NCBI GenBank assembly: GCA_948505485.1 | Contig: CAOPQH010000086.1 | Coordinates: forward strand, 1-5,963 | Direction: 5' to 3' | Source: an uncultured Clostridia bacterium | Lineage (GTDB): Bacteria > Bacillota > Clostridia > TANB77 > CAG-508 | DNA: 5,963 bases | Shown here: one piece after another, positions 1 through 4,992 of the stretch | Position numbering within the stretch: the stretch's first letter is position 1 | How the letters are laid out: each line of letters begins with the position of its first letter | Made by a program: the position numbers and the translations under genes | Notes under the pieces: generated by a model | The model's database searches: none | The model's input: the letters and a program-made list of their open reading frames with translations, nothing else | What the model was told of the DNA's origin: nothing

Positions 1-746
1 TTTACATCAATGGTACCAGAAATTCCCCCCTGCGATCCGTTTGGAGCAAGGGTTGTAGTAGGAGGAAACGTTACGGTAGGTTGCCCACTCGGGAGTCCCG
101 AAGGATTCTGAGTAGGTACAGCCGTCGGTATAGCCGTAGGCACCTGTGTTGGCTGCTCTGTGGGAGTAGCTGTTGGTACCTGCGTCGCCGTCGGTGTTGC
201 TGTTGTATCTGGTTTTAGAGGAACAAGCTTTTCAAACTGTTCTCTGGTAACCAGGCGCTCTCTCGATGACTTGTTCATCGTTAACTGCTGAAAATAGTAT
301 TTCGTATCAATTAACGAATCCCATCTTACTGGCTCTGAACCAGGGGTTTCCAGCGTATATTCCCATGTTGTCATGTTACGGTATATAGGAATCGTTGTAA
401 ACGATCCATGCCGTAAATCTACAAGATAGTAATCATGGGAAAATGTACAAAAATGGAGGAAATCATCCTCGGACACAGTTGCCTGGTCCACTACATTTTT
501 GTAGTCTGCAAATGTGAAGGTATGACCTTCAACACTTACTTTGAGTTTGCCGTCATCAACCTCCACGGTTGCTTTTTCTCCAGTAGACAAAGTCTGCTGG
601 AGATTGCCGTAGCCACCTGTAATGACGGGAGCTGTCTCCACCTGTGGCGTTTCTGCCGCCTTTACTTCAAGCGACCGGTTTGTAGGTACCGAAATACCTA
701 AAACCATTGCCAAAACCAATACGCTACTAAAAAATTTTCTTGACAT
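1..746 (-). CDS. Partial secreted protein with Thr/Pro-rich linker, 3' end outside window
   Basis: An open frame of 248 complete codons with no stop runs off the left edge, so the C-terminal part is missing. The start ATG (744-746) follows AAAGGAG with 7 nt spacing. Residues 1-30 (MSRKFFSSVLVLAMVLGISV then PTNRSLEVKA) are a plausible Sec signal peptide cleaved near A30/A31. Residues 31-180 form a moderately charged domain with many aromatics (for example TFTFADYKNV and FSHDYYLVDL) that I do not recognise. Residues about 181-235 are a Thr/Pro-rich linker built of short PTATPT and QVPT-like units, as in many exported Lachnospiraceae and Ruminococcus enzymes and adhesins, where such linkers separate modules. 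A second domain therefore probably lies beyond the edge. GC and codon choice (CGG, GCG, CTC, CCG, ACG) differ sharply from all other genes here. It has its own promoter and structured leader. Function unknown; extracellular location is inferred. Confidence 0.85.
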   Translation of the reverse strand, partial: MSRKFFSSVLVLAMVLGISVPTNRSLEVKAAETPQVETAPVITGGYGNLQQTLSTGEKATVEVDDGKLKVSVEGHTFTFADYKNVVDQATVSEDDFLHFCTFSHDYYLVDLRHGSFTTIPIYRNMTTWEYTLETPGSEPVRWDSLIDTKYYFQQLTMNKSSRERLVTREQFEKLVPLKPDTTATPTATQVPTATPTEQPTQVPTAIPTAVPTQNPSGLPSGQPTVTFPPTTTLAPNGSQGGISGTIDV

Positions 747-889
747 ATTAATTCTCCTTTTCTTTTTGAGCCTCGGTGGGCTTTTTTTGCGAGCCACAAT
801 GGCTCATTTTTTGATTTTCAATGTTCTGTGTGCATAGCCCCTTAATTAAAAGGGACTCAGAATTTATGTTAAAGGGCGCAAAACCCTAC
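747..889 (-). promoter_or_regulatory. Structured 5' leader of the partial secreted-protein gene
   Basis: Between the predicted transcription start (near 889) and the ATG at 746 lie about 143 nt with four local hairpins on the minus strand: AGGG/CCCT at 887-873; an 8-bp AGTCCCTT/AAGGGGCT stem with one G-U pair at 857-836; GAGCCA/TGGCTC with a 3-nt loop at 805-791; and AGCC/GGCT at 782-769. The GAGCC strand at 805-801 could pair either with GGCTC at 795-791 or with GGCTC at 772-768, so two mutually exclusive folds exist. There is no U-tract after the last hairpin on this strand, so a transcription attenuator is unlikely; the switch, if real, would act on translation or RNA stability. I could not match it to a named riboswitch class. 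Confidence 0.4.
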
Positions 890-895
890 ATTTAT

Positions 896-924
896 ATTGT
901 ACCAAATTTTTACCCAAAAGTCAA
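896..924 (-). promoter_or_regulatory. Sigma-A promoter for the partial secreted-protein gene
   Basis: On the minus strand TTGACT (924-919) and TACAAT (901-896) are separated by exactly 17 bp, near-consensus for the vegetative sigma factor. The predicted start lies near 889, upstream of the structured leader. No other minus-strand gene lies between this promoter and the ATG at 746. Confidence 0.7.
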
Positions 925-994
925 TTTATGTAAATCATTTTTCCAATACTTATCAAATTTTATGTTACTATTCACGACTATACTCAAATTAACT

Positions 995-1173
995 AGAAAT
1001 AATATATAAAAATTATTCATCTTCACATGCTCAAGCTAATTTCAGAGAAACTTTAAATCAATTTTTAGGGTCCCTTTTTCGATGTGACTCAAACAACCCC
1101 TAAAAATTGATTAATAGTTTCTATCTTCAATTACTTTCGACCGCTCATCTTCATAATTTTATATATTATTTCT
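995..1173. repeat. 179-bp nested inverted-repeat element
   Basis: Outer arms of 21 and 20 nt (995-1015 and 1154-1173) are inverted copies differing by a single A in an A-run. Inside them sits a second inverted repeat with 24-nt arms (1047-1070 and 1098-1121): a perfect 15-bp AATCAATTTTTAGGG/CCCTAAAAATTGATT stem, a 3-nt partly mismatched joint, and a perfect 6-bp GAAACT/AGTTTC base. The 27-nt centre (1071-1097) is richer in GC than its surroundings. A 9-bp direct repeat TCATCTTCA occurs at 1017-1025 and 1145-1153. No gene is inside and no convincing target-site duplication flanks it. It may be a MITE-like remnant or a structured RNA. The outer arms are almost entirely A/T, so chance contributes more there than in the inner stem. 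Confidence 0.5.
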
Positions 1174-1175
1174 TA

Positions 1176-1247
1176 TAAAAGAACAAAAGAGGCATGATTA
1201 AAATTTTTGAACTTTTAGATTGCCTTTCATGCCTCGTCTTTGTTCGT
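1176..1247 (-). ncRNA. Candidate small RNA ending in a terminator-like hairpin
   Basis: On the minus strand a GAACAAA...GAGGCATGA arm (1245-1227) pairs with TCATGCCTC...TTTGTTC (1197-1181): 9 bp, a small asymmetric internal loop (GAC against a single nucleotide), then 7 bp, closing a 29-nt AT-rich loop. The 3' arm is followed by TTTTATA, a short U-tract. A promoter-like sequence lies just upstream (1254-1282), giving a transcript of roughly 70 nt. It sits just past the terminator of the surface-protein gene, so it would be an independent unit. No small-RNA family recognised; it could equally be a decayed insertion-sequence end. Confidence 0.25.
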
Positions 1248-1253
1248 CTGTGA

Positions 1254-1282
1254 ATTGTAACAATTTTATATATTACTAAAAA
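1254..1282 (-). promoter_or_regulatory. Possible extended -10 promoter for the candidate small RNA
   Basis: TACAAT (1259-1254) is preceded by TGT (1262-1260), giving an extended -10 (TGnTACAAT). A weak TTTTTA (1282-1277) sits 17 bp upstream as a possible -35. In such AT-rich DNA this is only suggestive. Confidence 0.3.
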
Positions 1283-1288
1283 ATATAT

Positions 1289-1326
1289 AAAAAAACCTTA
1301 TTGTTAAAGTTTGTATAACAATAAGG
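1289..1326 (-). terminator. Intrinsic terminator of the LPYTG surface-protein gene
   Basis: A perfect 11-bp stem CCTTATTGTTA/TAACAATAAGG (1326-1316 with 1306-1296) has a 9-nt loop and is followed on the minus strand by seven U residues (1295-1289). It lies 44 nt beyond the stop codon at 1370. A shorter T-run (1328-1332) on the other side would allow weak bidirectional function. Confidence 0.9.
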
Positions 1327-1369
1327 ATTTTTAATTATCTTTATTTAATAACTTAATTTTTAATTATAT

Positions 1370-2341
1370 TTATTTTATTTTTTTATATCTTTTAAATGAA
1401 ATTATTGCTGAAGCAATTGCTGAAATTACTAGTCCATAAAAAATTATATTTGTTACTATACCAGTATAAGGTAATTCTTCTATAGGTTTTAATGTTTTAT
1501 CTCCTGAAGTATCTTTTTTTGGTTTAGTGTCTGCTTTATTTGTAGGTGTTTTATTATTATTTCCGTCGTTATCAGTTTTATTATCATCACCTGTTTTGTT
1601 ATCGTCTCCAGTTTGGTTGTCGTCACCTGTTTTGTTATCATCTCCAGTTTGGTTGTCGTCACCTGTTTTATTATCGTCTCCAGTTTGGTTATCATCACCT
1701 GTTTTATTATCGTCTCCAGTTTTGTTATCATCATCTGTTTTGTTACCGTCTTGATTGTTGTTTTTTGTACCAGTAACTATATAAGCTTCTGCATCATATG
1801 TACTTCCTATTTGTACCCAAGCAATACAATATTTTGTTCCTGTAAATGTTGATAAATCTAAACCTATTTGATTACTTGTTCCATTAGTCCATTTACTTGA
1901 ATCAAAATCTGGTAATTCGTGAATCCATAATGATCTAATTATTGCTACAGTATCATTGTTGAAAACTTTATAGCTATTATATAATGTAGTTACTTTTTCA
2001 TTATAAGTTGATTCATATTTTTCTACTAATGCTCCATAGTTACTATTTGCTTCTGCACTTTCCCAATTAGCATATTGTCCTTCTATAAATGATTTTACTA
2101 ACTCTAATTGATCTGCTAATTTCTTTAATGTTTGATATTTTTCTTCTGTTATTTCTACAAATTGATATTTAAGGTCCCCTGTTCCTGTTGCTGTAACACT
2201 GCCTTTTCCATCTGTTAATACTGTAGGCATTGTAATATCGTATGTTGTATCTACTGCACCATTGTATGCGTTTGATAATGTTGAAACTGATAGTACAATT
2301 AGTAATACAATTGTTGCAAAAGTTAATTTTGTTTTTTTCAT
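1370..2341 (-). CDS. Cell-wall-anchored surface protein with LPYTG sorting signal and Asn/Thr/Gly/Asp hexad repeats
   Basis: The 323-residue product begins at the ATG at 2341, not at the ATG five codons upstream, because the GGAGG ribosome binding site overlaps those upstream codons. Residues 1-25 are a signal peptide (MKKTK, hydrophobic core, SNA cleavage motif). Residues 26-192 form an exported domain with a charged, probably helical part (about 55-130) and a C-terminal part with aromatics (IRSLWIHELPDFDSSKW, then LDLSTFTGTKYCIAWVQIG); I cannot name a family. Residues 200-259 are ten hexads of the form N[KQ]TGDD, an acidic, probably extended wall-spanning stalk. Then come a Lys/Thr/Pro-rich segment, LPYTG (290-294), a membrane helix (about 295-315) and the basic tail KRYKKIK: a complete sortase substrate. 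A class A-type sortase would cut between T and G and attach the protein to peptidoglycan; no sortase gene is in this window. It is monocistronic, with its own promoter and terminator. Adhesion or surface display is an inference from architecture only. Confidence 0.92.
   Translation of the reverse strand: MKKTKLTFATIVLLIVLSVSTLSNAYNGAVDTTYDITMPTVLTDGKGSVTATGTGDLKYQFVEITEEKYQTLKKLADQLELVKSFIEGQYANWESAEANSNYGALVEKYESTYNEKVTTLYNSYKVFNNDTVAIIRSLWIHELPDFDSSKWTNGTSNQIGLDLSTFTGTKYCIAWVQIGSTYDAEAYIVTGTKNNNQDGNKTDDDNKTGDDNKTGDDNQTGDDNKTGDDNQTGDDNKTGDDNQTGDDNKTGDDNKTDNDGNNNKTPTNKADTKPKKDTSGDKTLKPIEELPYTGIVTNIIFYGLVISAIASAIISFKRYKKIK
1565..1744 (-). repeat. Ten 18-bp tandem repeats encoding the hexad stalk
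   Basis: The 180 bp encode NKTDDD, then eight NKTGDD or NQTGDD units, then NKTDND. In the centre K and Q alternate strictly, giving a 36-bp higher-order unit (NKTGDDNQTGDD) at DNA level; the ACA GGT and ACT GGA codon pairs alternate with it. The edge units are more diverged than the central ones, the usual mark of repeat growth by slippage or unequal recombination. The period is a multiple of three and stop-free in several frames, which creates spurious open frames on both strands. Confidence 0.95.
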
Positions 2342-2349
2342 TAATAAAA

Positions 2350-2354
2350 CCTCC
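2350..2354 (-). promoter_or_regulatory. Ribosome binding site fixing the surface-protein start
   Basis: GGAGG on the minus strand lies 8 nt before the ATG at 2341 and inside the codons that would follow the upstream ATG at 2356. This makes the 2341 start the right one and gives a typical MKKTK signal-peptide N-terminus. Confidence 0.88.
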
Positions 2355-2373
2355 ATATATTTTAAAATTTAAT

Positions 2374-2447
2374 TTAACATAATTACTATACATTATTTTA
2401 GCATCTTTTCCATATTATGTCAATATTTTTTAAACAAATTATGTTAA
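2374..2447. promoter_or_regulatory. Three copies of ATTATGTYAA around the surface-protein promoter
   Basis: ATTATGTCAA occurs at 2414-2423 (containing the -35), ATTATGTTAA at 2438-2447, and the inverted form TTAACATAAT at 2374-2383 just downstream of the predicted start. The two direct copies are 24 bp apart. Placement upstream of, on, and downstream of the promoter would suit an operator, but the motif is AT-rich and no regulator is identifiable. Confidence 0.3.
2395..2423 (-). promoter_or_regulatory. Sigma-A promoter of the surface-protein gene
   Basis: TTGACA (2423-2418) and TAAAAT (2400-2395) on the minus strand are separated by 17 bp, with a perfect -35. The predicted start near 2388 gives a leader of about 45 nt before the ATG. 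Confidence 0.75.
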
Positions 2448-2464
2448 TTTTTTTATTTGTTTTT

Positions 2465-2535
2465 AATTATTCAGTTATTCTAGTTTTTCTGATGTCCTGC
2501 AACGGGGACTTTAAGTTACGACTAACTGAATAATT
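2465..2535. repeat. 71-bp inverted repeat with GC-richer core
   Basis: Perfect 13-bp arms AATTATTCAGTTA (2465-2477) and TAACTGAATAATT (2523-2535) enclose 45 nt. The arms extend by four A-T pairs (2461-2464 with 2537-2540) across a one-base bulge. The core contains a nested GTCC/GGAC hairpin (2494-2497 with 2506-2509) and is clearly less AT-rich than the flanks. Neither strand has a U-tract after the stem, so it is not a simple terminator. It lies in the gap between the pta terminator and the surface-protein promoter. Possible structured RNA or small mobile-element remnant; not recognised. Confidence 0.45.
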
Positions 2536-2602
2536 TAAAATTTAAATTTCTTTATCATAATATTCAAAAAGTAAACTAAATATGATAACTTTCCTAGAAT
2601 AT

Positions 2603-2633
2603 AAAAAAATTTACTAACATATTTGTTAGTAAA
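2603..2633 (-). terminator. Intrinsic terminator of the trmB-DUF4116-pta unit
   Basis: A perfect 10-bp stem TTTACTAACA/TGTTAGTAAA (2633-2624 with 2619-2610) with a 4-nt loop is followed on the minus strand by a U-run (2609-2603). It begins 17 nt after the pta stop codon, separating pta from the gene beyond. Confidence 0.85.
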
Positions 2634-2650
2634 TCTATATAATTTAATAA

Positions 2651-3655
2651 CTATTTATTTTGTGCTTGCACTGCGGATATAGCAACAACACCAACTATAT
2701 CCTCACTTGTACAACCTCTTGATAAATCATTAACAGTTTTACTAATGCCTTGACAAAGAGGTCCATAAGCTTCTGCTTTTGCTAATCTTTGTACTAATTT
2801 ATAACCTATATTACCAGCATTTAAATCTGGAAACACAAGTACATTTGCCCTACCCTTTAATGGACTATTTGGAGCTTTTGAACTTGCTATCTCTGGTATT
2901 ATTGCAGCATCTAATTGTAATTCTCCATCAACTACTAATTCTGGCATTTTTTCTTGTATAATTTTTGTTGCTTTAATCATTTTTTCTGTAGATTCTGATT
3001 TTGCACTTCCTTTTGTTGAATATGAAAGCATTGCTACTTTAGGCTCTTTTTTTACTAATTGATAAAAGCTTTTGCTTGAAGCTATAGCTATTTCTGAAAG
3101 TTCTTCTTGTGATGGGTTTTGATTTAATCCACTATCTGCAAAAATAAATGTACCATTTTCTCCATATTCACAATTTGGAACTACCATTACAAAAAATGCA
3201 GAAACTAATTTTGTTCCTTCTGCAGTTTTTAATATTTGTAAAGCAGGTCTTAATGTATCAGCTGTTGAATGAATTGCTCCTGAAACCAATCCATCAGCTT
3301 CGCAATTTTCATCTTTTAACATAAGCATTCCATAATAAACAGGGTCCAAAATAAGTTTTTTAGCTTCTTCTATTGTCATTCCTTTATGTTTTCTTAGTTC
3401 ATATAATAAATTTACATATATCTCTTTTTTCTCAGAATCTTTTGGATCTTCTATATTAGCATTTGATATATCAATATTATTTTCTTTAGCTTTTTTTAAT
3501 ATTTCTTCTTTATTTCCCACTAAGGTTATTTTAGCAAATTTTTCGTTTAATACTGTTTCTGTTGCTTTTAAAATTCTTATATCTGTTGCTTCTGGTAATA
3601 TAATTGTTTTTATATTTTCCTTTGCTCTTTCTTTTATTTGATCTATAAATGACAT
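2651..3655 (-). CDS. pta: Phosphate acetyltransferase
   Basis: The 334-residue cytoplasmic enzyme interconverts acetyl-CoA plus phosphate and acetyl-phosphate plus CoA (EC 2.3.1.8), the first step of fermentative acetate and ATP production with acetate kinase. Length matches the single-domain Pta family (about 330 residues), without the long N-terminal extension of the E. coli enzyme. Visible family motifs are ILPEATDIRILKA (19-31), DGLVSGAIHSTADTLRPALQ (121-140), FADSGLN (172-178), VFPDLNAGNIGYKLVQR (274-290) and GPLCQGISKTVNDLSRG (298-314). S312, R313 and D319 line up with the catalytic S309, R310 and D316 of Methanosarcina thermophila Pta, and R136 with its R133. The ATG shares one base with the preceding TAA (TAATG), and a strong GGAGG (3666-3670) lies 10 nt upstream inside that gene, so it is coupled but also well initiated on its own. 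No ackA follows; a terminator does. Confidence 0.97.
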   Translation of the reverse strand: MSFIDQIKERAKENIKTIILPEATDIRILKATETVLNEKFAKITLVGNKEEILKKAKENNIDISNANIEDPKDSEKKEIYVNLLYELRKHKGMTIEEAKKLILDPVYYGMLMLKDENCEADGLVSGAIHSTADTLRPALQILKTAEGTKLVSAFFVMVVPNCEYGENGTFIFADSGLNQNPSQEELSEIAIASSKSFYQLVKKEPKVAMLSYSTKGSAKSESTEKMIKATKIIQEKMPELVVDGELQLDAAIIPEIASSKAPNSPLKGRANVLVFPDLNAGNIGYKLVQRLAKAEAYGPLCQGISKTVNDLSRGCTSEDIVGVVAISAVQAQNK

Positions 3656-4179
3656 TATCCTTCTTCCTCCTTTTTTATCTTTTCTCTTAATTCTGCTGTT
3701 ACAAAATTTAATGCTCTTTTATCTTGCTTAATTGCTATTTTTGCAATTTCTAAATTATTTCTTAATCTATAACTTGCATATTTTATTATTATTCCTTTAT
3801 TTTTTACCGCTCTTGTTACAAGCTCATCATCATCTCTTAAAGTCTTACTTGCAAAATATAAGGCTTGCCCATATTCATCAATTATATTGAAAAATATATC
3901 TTTATCTGATTTTAGAAAATCTGATGCATAACAAATTGTCCAAGGAGATTTTTTGTTTGCAAGCATAACAATTTCTTTATCATTTTTTAAGTTATCACTT
4001 GCAAATTCTAAGGCTTCTCCATCTTGATTAATTGCTTCTAAAACAAGTTCTCTATCATCTTGCAAATTTAAACTGGCATATTGTAGTAATTTACCTTTAT
4101 TTTTAACAATGTTTAACATATAATTTTTATCATTGCTATTTTCTTTTATTTCATCTAAATTTATATTATTTTCTATCAC
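3655..4179 (-). CDS. DUF4116-repeat protein of unknown function
   Basis: The 174-residue, probably cytoplasmic protein has no signal peptide or membrane segment. From about residue 17 it is almost wholly made of six units of about 25 residues on the pattern A-[IV]-x-x-x-G-x-x-[LI]-x-[FY]-A-S-x-x-L-[RK]-x-D-x-E-[LIV], for example INQDGEALEFASDNLKNDKE and VKNKGIIIKYASYRLRNNLE. This is the DUF4116 repeat, expected to form a helical solenoid; its molecular function is not established, and a protein-binding role is inference. The start is a GTG directly abutting the TAA of trmB. An AAAGG lies about 13 nt upstream, so initiation probably relies on re-initiation after trmB. The next in-frame ATG (residue 21) has no ribosome binding site. 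The last unit is degenerate (FVTAEL in place of YASxxL), followed by a charged KIKKEEEG tail. The stop overlaps the pta start. Confidence 0.85.
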   Translation of the reverse strand: MIENNINLDEIKENSNDKNYMLNIVKNKGKLLQYASLNLQDDRELVLEAINQDGEALEFASDNLKNDKEIVMLANKKSPWTICYASDFLKSDKDIFFNIIDEYGQALYFASKTLRDDDELVTRAVKNKGIIIKYASYRLRNNLEIAKIAIKQDKRALNFVTAELREKIKKEEEG

Positions 4180-4851
4180 TTATTCAATGTTTGCCTTTCT
4201 AGCTTTTAAAGCTTTAATTTTTATACCTTGCTTTGAAAACATTTTTTCATGTTCTGTTTCTATATTGTTTTCAAAGATTTTTTCATTGTGTAAATCATAT
4301 GTTTTAGATATAACTTCAAATCCTGCTTCTTTAAAGTATAATAAACTTGATGTAAATAAATCATCATCATCTGTTTTAAAATAGATTTCTCCATTTTCTT
4401 TTAAAAATTCTCTGTATTTAATTAATTGCCTTGTATGTGTTAATCTTTTCTTTCTATGTTTTCCTTTTGGCCATGGATTGCAAAAATTTATATATATTCT
4501 TTCAATTTGATCTTTTTCTTCTAATATTAATAAAATTCGTTCAATATCAAATCTAGTTAAAACTACGTTGTCTATTTTAATTTTAGCTTCATTATATACA
4601 TTTTCTATATTTCTTTTTGCCAAACCTAACATCGCATCAACTAAATCTATTGCAATATAATTTATATTTAAATTTTGAATTGCTAAATTAGAAATGAATT
4701 GCCCTTTACCACAACCTAATTCTAAATGTATTGCATTATTCTTATTTTTAAAAAATTCACTCCATTTACCTTTCCAATTTTCTGGGTCATCTATATAAAA
4801 TTTAGATGCTTCTAGCTCTGGTCTTGCCCATGGTTTATATCTTATTCTCAT
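4180..4851 (-). CDS. trmB: tRNA (guanine-N7)-methyltransferase
   Basis: The 223-residue enzyme methylates N7 of G46 in the variable loop of tRNAs using S-adenosylmethionine (EC 2.1.1.33). It has the Rossmann-type glycine-rich SAM loop HLELGCGKGQF (42-52), the following acidic strand end IAIDLVDAML (66-75), the signature NFCNPWPKGKHRKKRLTH (122-139), FKTDDDDLF (158-166), and the C-terminal TEHEKMFSKQG (199-209). The Asn in NFCNPWP, where many homologues have Asp, is as I recall a common clostridial variant, so not a defect. Length and the N-terminus MRIRYKPWARPEL fit Firmicutes TrmB; an in-frame TAG eight codons upstream rules out a longer start. It is first in a translationally linked unit with the DUF4116 gene and pta. 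Oddly, no Shine-Dalgarno lies at normal distance; the nearest AAAGGAG is about 35 nt upstream. Confidence 0.95.
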   Translation of the reverse strand: MRIRYKPWARPELEASKFYIDDPENWKGKWSEFFKNKNNAIHLELGCGKGQFISNLAIQNLNINYIAIDLVDAMLGLAKRNIENVYNEAKIKIDNVVLTRFDIERILLILEEKDQIERIYINFCNPWPKGKHRKKRLTHTRQLIKYREFLKENGEIYFKTDDDDLFTSSLLYFKEAGFEVISKTYDLHNEKIFENNIETEHEKMFSKQGIKIKALKARKANIE

Positions 4852-4886
4852 TACTATACAATAATATAATAACTATATATTATTTA

Positions 4887-4893
4887 CTCCTTT
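4887..4893 (-). promoter_or_regulatory. Displaced Shine-Dalgarno upstream of trmB
   Basis: AAAGGAG (4893-4887) is a strong ribosome binding site, but 35 nt separate it from the trmB ATG. Between them lies a weak ATAATA/TATTAT hairpin that would shorten the effective distance only partly. It also lies inside a tiny frame, MMKGVNNI then stop, which could act as a leader peptide. No clear promoter was found in 4852-4992; TTTACA-18-TATTTA around 4903-4932 is a weak candidate. Confidence 0.3.
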
Positions 4894-4992
4894 CATCATA
4901 ATAATAAATATTTTATTAATTCTAAATATGTAAATAGTAAAGCTTTCTATTCGTTATATTATTAATTTTATTTATGTCGTTTTATAACAGAT

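Noticed and set aside
768..813. Two hairpins each followed by a T-run on the plus strand, resembling tandem terminators.
   Set aside because: No plus-strand gene leads into them. On the minus strand, where the gene is, the runs are A-rich and precede the hairpins, so I treat them as leader structure.
435..837. Two overlapping plus-strand open frames with hydrophobic stretches.
   Set aside because: They are antisense to the secreted-protein gene and its leader, lack ribosome binding sites, and their composition follows the opposite strand. The minus-strand frame has a signal peptide, linker and proper start.
821..1009. A 62-residue plus-strand open frame.
   Set aside because: It spans the minus-strand leader and promoter, has no ribosome binding site, and has no recognisable features.
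1565..1744. CRISPR array.
   Set aside because: Units are contiguous 18-bp repeats with no unique spacers, in frame within a gene.
1489..1852. Repetitive open frames on both strands (Ser/Leu/Val-rich or Thr/Lys-rich).
   Set aside because: They are frame shadows of the 18-bp tandem repeat, whose period is a multiple of three and contains no stops.
2465..2535. Hammerhead ribozyme or mini-ykkC (guanidine-II) riboswitch in the GC-richer core.
   Set aside because: CTGATG is present but no GAAA follows the stem as hammerheads need. ACGG and ACGA occur, but not as loops of two proper hairpins, and no plus-strand gene follows.
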